NCBI RefSeq assembly: GCF_027568395.1
Contig: NZ_JANKZL010000001.1
Span: forward strand, 62,001 to 126,000
Direction of reading: 5' to 3'
DNA from: Aminobacter sp. HY435
GTDB taxonomy: Bacteria > Pseudomonadota > Alphaproteobacteria > Rhizobiales > Rhizobiaceae
Length of the DNA: 64,000 nt
Part shown: positions 43,717-51,435 of the stretch, piece by piece
How positions within the stretch are numbered: position 1 is the stretch's first letter
Layout: each line of letters begins with the position of its first letter
Notes under the pieces: model-generated
The model's input: only the letters and a program-made list of their open reading frames with translations
Database searches by the model: none
Told to the model about the DNA's origin: nothing
Program-made: the position numbers and the translations under genes

Positions 43717-44133
43717 ATGGCATTGACCAATCGCGAAATAGGGAACGCTTGGATTAGCTACATTCTTGGCGAACTCTACGATGAGTGGCCGCGCAGAAGA
43801 GATTTCGACGCGTCGGAATTGGCCACTAAGACCGGCGTATCCCCCAAGAGCGACGAAGATGACCTTTTCGATCACACGGTCGATTGGCTACGAGAGAACG
43901 GCTACATCCGCGTCGGCAGCCAATCCGCGCCAGAAGGAACCGCTTTCGACGTAGGGCTTACAGACAAAGGCTACGCCGTTCTGGGCTCGTCACCCGAGAG
44001 CCTTTCGAAGCCGATAGGGATTCGCATGAAAGAGGTTGCAGCCGCCGGGGCGTCCGAAGGGGGCAAAGCAGGTGTTGCCGAAGCGGTCGGTGCACTGGTC
44101 GGCTTTGCGTTTAAGGCCGCACTAGGGTCGTGA
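43717..44133 (+). CDS. Hypothetical protein downstream of tRNA-Lys
   Basis: A 138-residue protein that I do not recognise. It starts MALTNREIGNAWISYILGEL, has a charged middle (DFDASELATKTGVSPKSDED and DHTVDWLRENGYIRVG) that could be a small winged-helix-like unit, and ends with a Gly/Ala-rich, hydrophobic tail (GKAGVAEAVGALVGFAFKAAL) that resembles a glycine-zipper or membrane-inserting segment. GGGGG lies seven bases before the ATG at 43717. Codons such as ATA and AGA and a lower GC content than the neighbours suggest acquisition, and the position after a tRNA gene fits. No integrase is nearby. Confidence 0.6.
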   Translation: MALTNREIGNAWISYILGELYDEWPRRRDFDASELATKTGVSPKSDEDDLFDHTVDWLRENGYIRVGSQSAPEGTAFDVGLTDKGYAVLGSSPESLSKPIGIRMKEVAAAGASEGGKAGVAEAVGALVGFAFKAALGS

Positions 44134-44434
44134 ATTACTCGTTACCCCCACGGCTCGACAGAAGCGGCAATAGCGGCGTTTTTCGCGGCTGAGGTTAGGA
44201 CTCCGAAAGAAGTCGGTGGGATCAGCGTCGGCAAACCGAACGCATTACAGTCACAATCGAAGTTGAAGGCGGTAGCACTGTTCGTTGCATTTGCCGGTCA
44301 ATCGCCCTGCGACTTGACGGGCTAGGTTCTGTGAACCGCAGCTTGATGCGCGCAGGAACATTTCCCCCGCTCCACCCGTTTACCTCACGAGCACCAGTGC
44401 TTTACATCAAGAGCCCCTTTGCGAGGAGACGATC
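44134..44434. other. 301-base intergenic region
   Basis: This gap lies between the hypothetical gene and the BA14K gene. No reading frame of the right kind, strong terminator or repeat is visible, and no second copy of the tRNA 3' end was seen. The ribosome site GCGAGGAGACG for the BA14K gene is at its right end. Confidence 0.5.
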
Positions 44435-44929
44435 ATGAACAGGATTTTGTCTGGTTTGACGGCAGGCGCCGTCGCAGTATCGCTTGCAGCCGGCGCGGCC
44501 GTGCCCGTCCTGGCCGCGCCGCTGCCGCTGATCAAGGAGCCTGCGGCACAGAACCCTGTGCAGCAGGTGCAATATGACGGGTATTGGAAAAAGCGATTTC
44601 CGAGTCGGATAAATAGGGAGAACGATCGCTATCGGGTTATGCGCCGTGGCGACGACTATTATCTGAATGGCCACCGTGGCTACCGCGACTACCGACCGGG
44701 CTATCGGCGCCACAACGACTTCTGGTTCCCCGCAGGCGCCTTCATCGCCGGCGCAATCATCGGCGGCGCGCTGAACCAACCGCGTTATGTCGCGCCGCGC
44801 TATGCGCAACCGGCCTATGGCAATGCCCATGTCCAGTGGTGCTACGACCGTTACCGCTCGTATCGCGCATCCGACAACACGTTCCAGCCCTACAACGGGC
44901 CGCGCCGGCAGTGCTATTCGCCCTATTGA
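44435..44929 (+). CDS. BA14K family protein
   Basis: A 164-residue exported or surface protein. The signal peptide reads [20 protein letters not shown] and is cut near VLA-AP at about residue 27. A Tyr/Arg-rich part ([14 protein letters not shown]) is followed by one hydrophobic stretch ([18 protein letters not shown], residues about 95-112). The C-terminal BA14K-like motif reads [19 protein letters not shown] then [14 protein letters not shown]. The family was first described as a Brucella 14-kDa immunoreactive lectin-like protein. ATG at 44435 follows GAGGAGACGATC. Confidence 0.93.
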   Translation: MNRILSGLTAGAVAVSLAAGAAVPVLAAPLPLIKEPAAQNPVQQVQYDGYWKKRFPSRINRENDRYRVMRRGDDYYLNGHRGYRDYRPGYRRHNDFWFPAGAFIAGAIIGGALNQPRYVAPRYAQPAYGNAHVQWCYDRYRSYRASDNTFQPYNGPRRQCYSPY

Positions 44930-44962
44930 GGCTGGCGGCTGAACGTTGAAACTGGCCGGCGC

Positions 44963-45739
44963 CTACATCGGCGCGGGCCTTTTCGTTTCGATCAGCTGCA
45001 CGTCGGATTCTGCGCAGATCTTGCGGATGCTCGGAATGTCGCAGTGATCGGTGATGAAGGTGTCCATCTGCGACAGATGCGCGATGCGCACCGGGGCAGT
45101 GCGTTCAAACTTGGTCCGGTCGGAGACCAGGATGACGTGACGCGCATTGGCAATGATTGCCTGCGCCACTTTCACTTCGCGGAAATCGAAATCGAGCAAT
45201 GCGCCGTCATGGTCGATCGCCGAAGCGCCGATGACGGCGTAGTCGACCTTGAACTGCCGGATGAAATCGACGGCAGCCTCGCCGACGATGCCGCCATCGG
45301 AGCCGCGCACCACGCCGCCGGCGATCACCACCTCCATCGAGGGATAGACGCGCATACGGTTGGCGACGTTGATGTTGTTGGTGATGACCATCAGGCCCTT
45401 GTGGTCGAGCAGCGCCTTGCCCACCGCCTCCGTCGTCGTGCCGATATTGACGAAAAGCGAGGCGTTGTCGGGAATTAGCTGCGCTGCAGCCTGGCCGATC
45501 GCATCCTTCTCATCGGCTGCGATCTTGCGCCGCGCTTCGTATTCAAGGTTTTCGATGCCGGAGGGAAACAGCGCCCCGCCATGGATGCGGCTCAGCAAGC
45601 GCTGATCGCAAAGGTCGTTCAGATCCTTGCGGATCGTCTGGGGCGTGACCTGGAAATGCGCCGCCAGATCGTCGACCAGTACCCGCCCGTTGTCTTTGGC
45701 AAGCTGGATGATTTCCGATTGGCGCGGCGAAAGATACAT
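44963..45739 (-). CDS. DeoR/GlpR family transcriptional regulator
   Basis: A 258-residue repressor of the DeoR family, which senses phosphorylated sugars. The N-terminal helix-turn-helix is SPRQSEIIQLAKDNGRVLVDDLAAHFQVTPQTIRKDLNDL (residues 4-43), followed by SRIHGGA. The C-terminal DeoRC sensor has DNASLFVNIGTTTEAVGKAL near residues 92-111, ITNNINVA, and DYAVIGASAIDHDGALLDFD. The pattern is near GlpR (glycerol-3-phosphate) repressors, but no glp gene is in view. It is convergent with the BA14K gene and follows the Anbu operon's opposite end. Confidence 0.92.
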   Translation of the reverse strand: MYLSPRQSEIIQLAKDNGRVLVDDLAAHFQVTPQTIRKDLNDLCDQRLLSRIHGGALFPSGIENLEYEARRKIAADEKDAIGQAAAQLIPDNASLFVNIGTTTEAVGKALLDHKGLMVITNNINVANRMRVYPSMEVVIAGGVVRGSDGGIVGEAAVDFIRQFKVDYAVIGASAIDHDGALLDFDFREVKVAQAIIANARHVILVSDRTKFERTAPVRIAHLSQMDTFITDHCDIPSIRKICAESDVQLIETKRPAPM

Positions 45740-45844
45740 GCTGGTGGTTCCCCGAATTTCGTTTTGGCAAACGATAGGGGAAAACGAAAGCAGTGAAAAG
45801 CCGCTTCGAAAAGAACTGCGAAACTGGAGCGTCCAGCCGGCAGT

Positions 45845-46576
45845 CTATTCCGGGAAGTCAGGCAGGCTCTGGAACGCCACCTTCAGGGCGTTCGACCAGC
45901 CATCGGAGATCGTCTTGTAGTAAGGATCGTCGGCACCGATGCGCTTCTTCAGGCCGGCCTTGAGTGCATCCTTCTCATAGAACAGCAGGTCGAGCGGCAA
46001 CCCAACCGACAGGTTCGATTTCAACGTCGAATCGAACGAGACCATCAAGAGCTTCACCGTTTCGGCAAAGCTCATCGACCTATCATAGGCGCGCACGATG
46101 ATCGGCTTGCCGTATTTGGTCTCGCCGATCTGGAAGAACGGCGTGTCTTCGCCGCTCTCGATGAAATTGCCTTCCGGATAGATCATGAACAGCCGGGGCT
46201 CGCTGCCCCTGATCTGTCCGCCGAGGATGAACGAGGCATTGAAGCTCGAATCGGCCGTCTGTCCGGCAGGCGCGGATTGGGCGATCACCTCCTTGACCGT
46301 ATTCCCGACAAGGCAGGCGGTCTGGTACATGGATGGTGTTTCAAGCAGCGTCGGCGCGCGCTCGGCAACCGCCTTGGTGCGTTCGTCGAGCAGGCTGACC
46401 ACGGCTTGCGTGGTAGCAAGGTTGCCCGCCGACATCAGCACGATCACCCGCTCGCCCGGCTCTTCCCATACCTTCATCTTGCGGAAGGTCGAGATGCTGT
46501 CGATCCCGGCATTGGTCCGGGTGTCCGACATGAACACGAGTCCACGATCAATCTTCAGGCCGACGCAATAGGTCAT
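45845..46576 (-). CDS. Proteasome-type protease Anbu
   Basis: A 243-residue Ntn-hydrolase of the proteasome/HslV superfamily, the Anbu branch. It starts MTYCVGLKIDRGLVFMSDTR, so Thr2 becomes the catalytic N-terminal nucleophile after Met removal. Asp18 in MSDTRTN and Lys33 in FRKMKVW match the catalytic Asp and Lys positions. VIVLMSAGNLATTQAVV carries the SAGN segment of the oxyanion region. It sits with transglutaminase, alpha-E and ATP-grasp genes, the known genomic partners of Anbu. Its substrate is not established; the operon is thought to make or process a peptide-like tag. Confidence 0.94.
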   Translation of the reverse strand: MTYCVGLKIDRGLVFMSDTRTNAGIDSISTFRKMKVWEEPGERVIVLMSAGNLATTQAVVSLLDERTKAVAERAPTLLETPSMYQTACLVGNTVKEVIAQSAPAGQTADSSFNASFILGGQIRGSEPRLFMIYPEGNFIESGEDTPFFQIGETKYGKPIIVRAYDRSMSFAETVKLLMVSFDSTLKSNLSVGLPLDLLFYEKDALKAGLKKRIGADDPYYKTISDGWSNALKVAFQSLPDFPE

Positions 46577-46609
46577 CGATTCCAGTCCGGGAGATGCTTA
46601 CCAGGCCGA

Positions 46610-47404
46610 TTACTGCTCTACAGTGATATGGACTGCAAGCCGTTCCTGCGCCTGACCGATCAGGATCCCCGATATCGGCATGGCCTCGCGGTAATCCCGG
46701 CCGACCGCCACCCGCACATAGCGCTCGTCCGGTGAAATACCGTTGGCGGCGTCGAAGCCGACCCAGCCGAGCCCGTTGAGATAGGCCTCCGCCCAGGCAT
46801 GGCTAGCCACTTGCTCGATGGTGTCGTTCATCATCAGGTAGCCGCTGACATAGCGCGCCGGAAATCCGAGCAGCCGCGCCGATGCGGCAAATACATGCGC
46901 ATGGTCCTGGCAAACGCCGGTGCCCTTGTTCAGCGCCTGCTCGCCTGTCGTCGTCGTATCCGTCGTTCCCGGCACATAGGCGACACGTTCACGGATCGTC
47001 GCCATCAGTGCATGCAATCTGTCGAGTTCGCCGCCCTGCCCGATACCGGCTGCAAGGTCGCGGATCGCAGCACCGGGCGCCGTCAGCGGCGTCTGGTGCT
47101 CGAACAGCCACAGCGGCGCAAAGCCCCGGTTCGGCCCGGAAATGCCGGCGACGTCGTTGGTGTCGACATCGCCTTCTGCGACGATGCTGATCGTGTGCGG
47201 ATCGCCGTCGATGCTGAGCAGACGCGTGTCGTTGCCGAACTGGTCGACGAAGCGCACCTCCTCGCGCGCGCCCTCGATGCGCAGCGACCATGTCAGAACG
47301 GTCTGCGCCGGGCCGCTCAGCGGCCACAGGCGCAGCCGCTGCAACCCATAACGGATCGGCTCGTCATAGTTATATTCGGTCCGGTGGGTGACCTTGAGGC
47401 GCAT
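46610..47404 (-). CDS. Transglutaminase family protein (Anbu operon)
   Basis: A 264-residue transglutaminase-like cysteine peptidase. The N-terminal half (MRLKVTHRTEYNYDEPIRYG) is the bacterial transglutaminase N domain. The catalytic triad is Cys in GTGVCQDHAHVF near residue 163, His in ASHAWAEAYLNG near 199, and Asp in WVGFDAANG near 213. It is encoded 33 bases upstream of Anbu and 12 bases downstream of the alpha-E gene. Family context suggests peptide-bond formation or cleavage in one pathway with the ATP-grasp enzyme. Confidence 0.94.
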   Translation of the reverse strand: MRLKVTHRTEYNYDEPIRYGLQRLRLWPLSGPAQTVLTWSLRIEGAREEVRFVDQFGNDTRLLSIDGDPHTISIVAEGDVDTNDVAGISGPNRGFAPLWLFEHQTPLTAPGAAIRDLAAGIGQGGELDRLHALMATIRERVAYVPGTTDTTTTGEQALNKGTGVCQDHAHVFAASARLLGFPARYVSGYLMMNDTIEQVASHAWAEAYLNGLGWVGFDAANGISPDERYVRVAVGRDYREAMPISGILIGQAQERLAVHITVEQ

Positions 47405-47416
47405 CGCCTTGTCCGC

Positions 47417-48358
47417 TCAATAGAAGCCGAAATCCTGGGCGATCTGATCGCCCAACCGATTGTTGTCGCGAATGAAGTCAGCCAGGAACTCGTGCAGGCC
47501 GGTGTCGAAGATATCCTTGATCTCGGTGCCGCGCAGCTTGGCGTAGGTGCGTTCGGCGATGTCCTGCGCCGCATGCCTGGCGCCATAGTCCTCGCCGAGA
47601 AACTTCAGGTGCTCGGCGAGGAAACGGTAGCTGAAGGTCAGCGAACGCGGCATGCGCACATTTAGGATCAGGTATTCGGCGATGTTCGTCGGCTTGTATT
47701 CTGCCTCATAGACCCAGCGATAGGAGCGATGGGCGGCCACCGAGCGCAGGATCGACTCCCATTGATAGTTGTCCAGCGACGACCCCACCCAGGAGATCGA
47801 CGGCAACAGCACGTAGTATTTGACGTCGAGGATGCGCGCGGTGTTGTCGGCGCGCTCGACATAAGTGCCCAACTGGGCGAAGTCGAAGATCTCGTTGCGC
47901 AGCATCGTGCCGTAAAACGAGCCGCGGATCAGCGCCGTCTCACGCTTGATGGCGTCGAGGACTGCCGGCAACTCGCGCTGGTCGATCGGCTCGGCCAGCA
48001 TGCGTTTCAGCGACATCCACGCTTCGTTGATGCTTTCCCAGGTTTCGCGCGTCAATGCGGTGCGCACCATGCGGGCATTGTTGCGCGCCGTTTCGATCGC
48101 GGCGGCCGCACTCGAAGCGTTGGACATGTCGCGCAACAGGAAGTCGGCGACGTTTTCGGCGGTGTAGTCGCTGTGCCTTGCCGCAAACGCAGCCGCCGCT
48201 CCGGCAGACAGCAGCACCGAGTTCCACTCTTCCGATGCGTCTTGGCTGCGCGTCAGCGCCATGCGCAAGCCGGCGTCGATCAGCCTCGCCATGTTTTCGG
48301 TCCGCTCGATATAGCGGTTCATCCAGTAGAGGCCGTTGGCTGTGCGTCCGAGGAGCAT
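47417..48358 (-). CDS. Alpha-E domain-containing protein (Anbu operon)
   Basis: A 313-residue all-helical alpha-E (DUF403) protein. It opens MLLGRTANGLYWMNRYIERTENMARLIDAGLRMAL, the family hallmark. Later conserved points are FYGTMLRNEIFDFAQLGTYVERADNTARILDVKYY and WESILRSVAAHRSYRW. It is always encoded near circularly permuted ATP-grasp proteins (family knowledge). ATG at 48358 is 20 bases from an inverted-repeat-flanked element that now separates it from the ATP-grasp gene, so its expression may depend on read-through. Confidence 0.95.
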   Translation of the reverse strand: MLLGRTANGLYWMNRYIERTENMARLIDAGLRMALTRSQDASEEWNSVLLSAGAAAAFAARHSDYTAENVADFLLRDMSNASSAAAAIETARNNARMVRTALTRETWESINEAWMSLKRMLAEPIDQRELPAVLDAIKRETALIRGSFYGTMLRNEIFDFAQLGTYVERADNTARILDVKYYVLLPSISWVGSSLDNYQWESILRSVAAHRSYRWVYEAEYKPTNIAEYLILNVRMPRSLTFSYRFLAEHLKFLGEDYGARHAAQDIAERTYAKLRGTEIKDIFDTGLHEFLADFIRDNNRLGDQIAQDFGFY

Positions 48359-48378
48359 GTCAGAGGGACCTGCGGATG

Positions 48379-48414
48379 AGCGAATAGGGCATAGCGAATA
48401 GCGAATAGCGAATA
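48379..48414 (+). repeat. Left inverted repeat of heptad (GCGAATA) units
   Basis: AGCGAATAGGGCATAGCGAA is followed by two further TAGCGAA units and TA. It pairs with the right end in inverted orientation. The tail CGAATATTCG (48409-48418) is itself palindromic and ends beside the gene's stop codon. Confidence 0.8.
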
Positions 48415-48418
48415 TTCG

Positions 48419-48793
48419 TCATGATTTCTGCTGCAGGCTCCTGATCATGGAACGAACCATCCTGCCGATCTCGTCAGCTTGTTCGAGCAACTTCTTCGTC
48501 TCGACTTCACGCATCAATCCAACTCGGCCGCTCAGGTTCAGATGTGTTTCCAACTCTTTGAGCGAGCCTTGGGCCACTATGAGAAACTAGAAGAACGAAC
48601 CTGTACTCTCTCGACCATGTCCTTCCGCAATGTTCGCTGCGATGGAGGTCGCGGATCGTCTGATTTGCGAGGTCATCCCGTAGGTTTCGCTTGTAGGAAT
48701 CGCCTTGGTGGCAGAATAGCAGTCCACCGCCAGTTCGACCGAGGCTCTCCAAACAACCAGATCCTTGTATGAGTTGATCGTCGACGACAGCAT
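48419..48793 (-). pseudogene. Four-helix-bundle protein (23S rRNA intervening-sequence type), interrupted by one amber codon
   Basis: The 124-residue frame reads MLSSTINSYKDLVVWRASVE, then MTSQIRRSATSIAANIAEG HGRESTGSFF, a TAG at 48587-48589, then FLIVAQGSLKELETHLNLSG and on to SMIRSLQQKS. The family normally has a V-Q-F-L-R-I-A-Q type continuation here, and the frame stays in register across the stop, so a single CAG-to-TAG change fits. These small proteins occur inside rRNA intervening sequences and at other loci; their biochemical role is unknown. GGAGGA lies just before the ATG at 48793. A sequencing error or suppression cannot be excluded. Confidence 0.85.
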
Positions 48794-48800
48794 TTCCTCC

Positions 48801-48840
48801 CTATTCGCTATTCGCTACTCACTATTCGCTATTCGCCCTC
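48801..48840 (-). repeat. Right inverted repeat of heptad units
   Basis: CTATTCGCTATTCGCTACTC is followed by ACTATTCGCTATTCGCCCTC. Its reverse complement resembles the left end through repeated GCGAATAGC units, with an interruption (GTGAGTA). It abuts the ATP-grasp stop codon directly. Confidence 0.8.
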
Positions 48841-50253
48841 TTAGTCATCCAGCACCCACGTATCCTTCGTCCCGCCACCTTGCGACGAGTTGACGACAAG
48901 CGACCCCTCTTTCAGTGCAACCCGCGTCAGTCCGCCCGGCACGATGCGGATGCGGTCGGACACCAGCACGAACGGCCTGAGGTCGACATGGCGCGGCGCC
49001 AGCCCCTTCTCGGTCAGGATCGGACAGGTCGACAGCGACAGAGTCGGTTGCGCGATATAGTTTGCCGGTCTCGCTGCGAGCTTTTTCGAGAAATCTTCGC
49101 GTTCTTTCTTGGAAGCCGCCGGGCCGACCAGCATGCCGTAGCCGCCGGACCCGTGCACTTCCTTGACCACCAGTTCGGCCAGATGCTCCTGGACATATTG
49201 CAGGCTGTCGGGCTCCGAGCAGCGCCATGTCGGAATGTTGCCGAGGATCGGCTTGCGGCCGGTGTAGAACTCGATGATCTCCGGCATGTAGGAATAGATC
49301 GCCTTGTCGTCGGCGATGCCCGTGCCCGGCGCATTGGCGATGGTGATGTTGCCGGCGCGGTAGACGTCCATGATTCCAGGAACACCGAGTGCCGAGTCCG
49401 GCCTGAAGGTCAAAGGATCGAGATAGGCGTCGTCGACACGACGGTATAGCACGTCGATCTGCTTGTAGCCCTCGGTCGTACGCATCGCCACGCGCCCGTC
49501 GACGACGCGCAAATCTTGCCCCTCGACCAGTTGCACGCCCATCTGATCGGCAAGGAATGCGTGTTCGAAATAGGCCGAGTTGAAGCTGCCAGGTGTCAGA
49601 ACCGCGATCGTCGGCGCGCCGTGAACGCCGTTGGGTCGCACCGCCGACAGCGATTGCCTGAGCAACTGCGGATAGTTCTCGACCGGATGGACCTTGATAC
49701 GCTGGAACAGCTCGGGGAAGAGCTGGAGCATCGTCTCGCGGTTTTCCAGCATGTAGGAGACGCCCGACGGGGTCCGCGCATTGTCCTCGAGCACGTAGAA
49801 CTCGTTCTCAGAGATACGCACGATGTCGACGCCGATGATGTGGGTGTAAACGCCGGCCGGCGGCCTGACGCCGATCATCTCCGGCAAGAACGCCTCGTTG
49901 CCCGCGATCAGCTCGCGCGGCACGCGGCCGGCGCGCAGGATTTCCTGGCGGTGATAGATATCGTCGAGAAACGCGTTCAGCGCCTGGACGCGCTGTTCGA
50001 TGCCCTGGGTCAGCCGTCGCCATTCATTGCCCGAGATAATGCGCGGCACGATGTCGAAAGGGATCAGCCGTTCGGCGGCTTCCGCCTCGCCGTAGACGGC
50101 AAAGGTAATACCCGTCTTGCGGAACACCCTCTCGGCGTCACGCATTTTTTCGGCAAGCCGCGCGGGATCCTGGTTCTTCAACCAGCCATCATAGGCCTCG
50201 TACGGTCTTCTCAGGCCGGCTTGATCCGGAAGCATCTCATCGAAGGCGACCAC
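48841..50253 (-). CDS. Circularly permuted ATP-grasp protein (Anbu operon)
   Basis: A 470-residue circularly permuted type 2 ATP-grasp enzyme (DUF404/DUF407), predicted to ligate amino acid or peptide units using ATP. Marks are GITFAVYGEAEAAERLIPFDIVPRII, ILRAGRVPRELIAGNEAFLPEM, SENEFYVLEDNARTPSGVSYMLENRE, and near the C-terminus VVKEVHGSGGYGMLVGP with HVDLRPFVLVSDRI. The start is uncertain: the GTG at 50253 lies seven bases after GAGGGGAG, which I prefer to a TTG at 50259. It begins the Anbu operon. A 78-residue AsnC-type protein is encoded 150 bases upstream. Confidence 0.93.
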   Translation of the reverse strand: MVAFDEMLPDQAGLRRPYEAYDGWLKNQDPARLAEKMRDAERVFRKTGITFAVYGEAEAAERLIPFDIVPRIISGNEWRRLTQGIEQRVQALNAFLDDIYHRQEILRAGRVPRELIAGNEAFLPEMIGVRPPAGVYTHIIGVDIVRISENEFYVLEDNARTPSGVSYMLENRETMLQLFPELFQRIKVHPVENYPQLLRQSLSAVRPNGVHGAPTIAVLTPGSFNSAYFEHAFLADQMGVQLVEGQDLRVVDGRVAMRTTEGYKQIDVLYRRVDDAYLDPLTFRPDSALGVPGIMDVYRAGNITIANAPGTGIADDKAIYSYMPEIIEFYTGRKPILGNIPTWRCSEPDSLQYVQEHLAELVVKEVHGSGGYGMLVGPAASKKEREDFSKKLAARPANYIAQPTLSLSTCPILTEKGLAPRHVDLRPFVLVSDRIRIVPGGLTRVALKEGSLVVNSSQGGGTKDTWVLDD

Positions 50254-50406
50254 TGGCAAACTCCCCTCTCGGCCAGTGAAATGACCTCGAAAGGGAAAAT
50301 CAAGCGCAATCGCCCAATTCGGGCGAAGCCGGCTTCATGTTCGGAATTTTGCCCGCCATTTGGGCAGCGAGCTGCGGCTTTGGGCACGGGACTGCCTTTG
50401 CCGCGC

Positions 50407-50643
50407 TCAGAACGCGCGGAAGGTCACCGTGGTGAAGGTGTCCTTGATGTTGCCGATCGCATGGACTCGCTGGTTGACGAAATGGCCGATGTCTTCCTCG
50501 TCATCGACATAGAACTTCACCAAAAGGTCATAGTTGCCGGCAGTGGAGTAGATCTCCGAGGCAATTTCGGCATCGGCGAGAGCGCTCGCAACCTCGTAGG
50601 CCTTGCCGAGTTCGCATTTGATCTGGACGAAAAAGGTCTTCAT
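50407..50643 (-). CDS. Stand-alone Lrp/AsnC ligand-binding domain protein
   Basis: A 78-residue protein consisting only of the RAM (Lrp/AsnC effector-binding) domain: MKTFFVQIKCELGKAYEVAS, then ALADAEIASEIYSTAGNYDLLVKFYVDDEEDIGHFV and VHAIGNIKDTFTTVTFRAF. There is no helix-turn-helix. Such single-domain proteins assemble as oligomers and bind amino acids (family knowledge). Upstream in-frame sequence to 50754 does not look like a DNA-binding part, so the ATG at 50643 is chosen. It is divergent from the DUF4864 gene and 150 bases before the ATP-grasp gene on the same strand. Confidence 0.88.
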   Translation of the reverse strand: MKTFFVQIKCELGKAYEVASALADAEIASEIYSTAGNYDLLVKFYVDDEEDIGHFVNQRVHAIGNIKDTFTTVTFRAF

Positions 50644-50810
50644 AGCGCTGTCCATTCCGGCACTGCCACTGTTGCCGGTCTTGTCGCAGAACGCGGCGGC
50701 GCTTTCAAGCCGAACCGGCAAATCGCCCTCGCCGTGAAACCACAGCGGCCGCATCAGCGTATGTTACAGTGTCGGCATCGGCCGGCGCCGTGCGAACGGG
50801 AGCGGACATC

Positions 50811-51224
50811 ATGCGCCGTACCGCTGTTTTCTTCGCGAGCCTGTTGCTGGCATTCCCGTCGCTTGCCGGCGAAGCCCAAATCAAGGCCGCCCAAAGCAGC
50901 ATTTCCGGCCAGCTTCATGCGTTCCGCGCCGACGACAACGCAACCGCCTACAGCTATGCCGCGCCCAATGTGAAGCGCATATTCCCGACCCTCGACACCT
51001 TCATGGGCATGGTATCCGGCGCCTACAAACCGGTGCACAAGCCGCAGAGCTTTTCGTTCGGCAAGTTCCAGGAAATGAGCCCGAATTCGATCGTCCAGCA
51101 GGTGATCATCGTCGGTGCCGACGGCAAGGATTATGAGGCTCTGTACACGCTCGAGCTGCAGCCCGACGGCGTCTGGCGCATCACCGGCGTCAGCTTGCGG
51201 GCGGCGAACTCGCTGAGCACGTAA
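50811..51224 (+). CDS. DUF4864 family exported protein
   Basis: A 137-residue protein with a signal peptide (MRRTAVFFASLLLAFPSLAG, cut near residue 20). The mature part has QIKAAQSSISGQLHAFRADDNATAYSYAAPNVKRIFPTLDTFMGMV, matching the SnoaL-like DUF4864 opening, then QEMSPNSIVQQVIIVGADGKDYEALYTLELQPDGVWRITG. The tyrosine- and aspartate-lined pocket is typical of NTF2-fold proteins. Function is unknown. GGGAGCGGACATC precedes the ATG at 50811. Confidence 0.9.
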   Translation: MRRTAVFFASLLLAFPSLAGEAQIKAAQSSISGQLHAFRADDNATAYSYAAPNVKRIFPTLDTFMGMVSGAYKPVHKPQSFSFGKFQEMSPNSIVQQVIIVGADGKDYEALYTLELQPDGVWRITGVSLRAANSLST

Positions 51225-51435
51225 AGGCACCGACGCTCCCACCGGCTTGAACGCCCTGCGCTCATGAACCGCCCAGATCGATCCGCCTTGGCGGCATCGG
51301 TCCGGAACATGGTCGCGGATCGAGGCATTGCCATCGAGCAACCCAACGGGCTGTTCAGTCTCCATGGCTTCCGGTCAATCTAGCCGGTCGCGGGACAAGC
51401 CAGAAGGGCGCAGGCGACTGCGGCGCGCTGTTTGT

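Larger units (their letters stand above)
48379..48840. mobile_element. Small element with inverted GCGAATA-type termini carrying a broken four-helix-bundle gene
   Basis: The left end (48379-48414) is a series of AGCGAATAG-type heptads; the right end (48801-48840) is the inverted counterpart (CTATTCGCTATTCGC, ACTATTCGCTATTCGCCCTC). They enclose one gene of the 23S rRNA intervening-sequence protein type. The element lies exactly between the ATP-grasp stop (48841) and the region before alpha-E, where operons of this kind usually have only a short gap. This arrangement suggests a non-autonomous or IVP-type mobile unit. No transposase is present; how it moves is not known. Confidence 0.65.
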
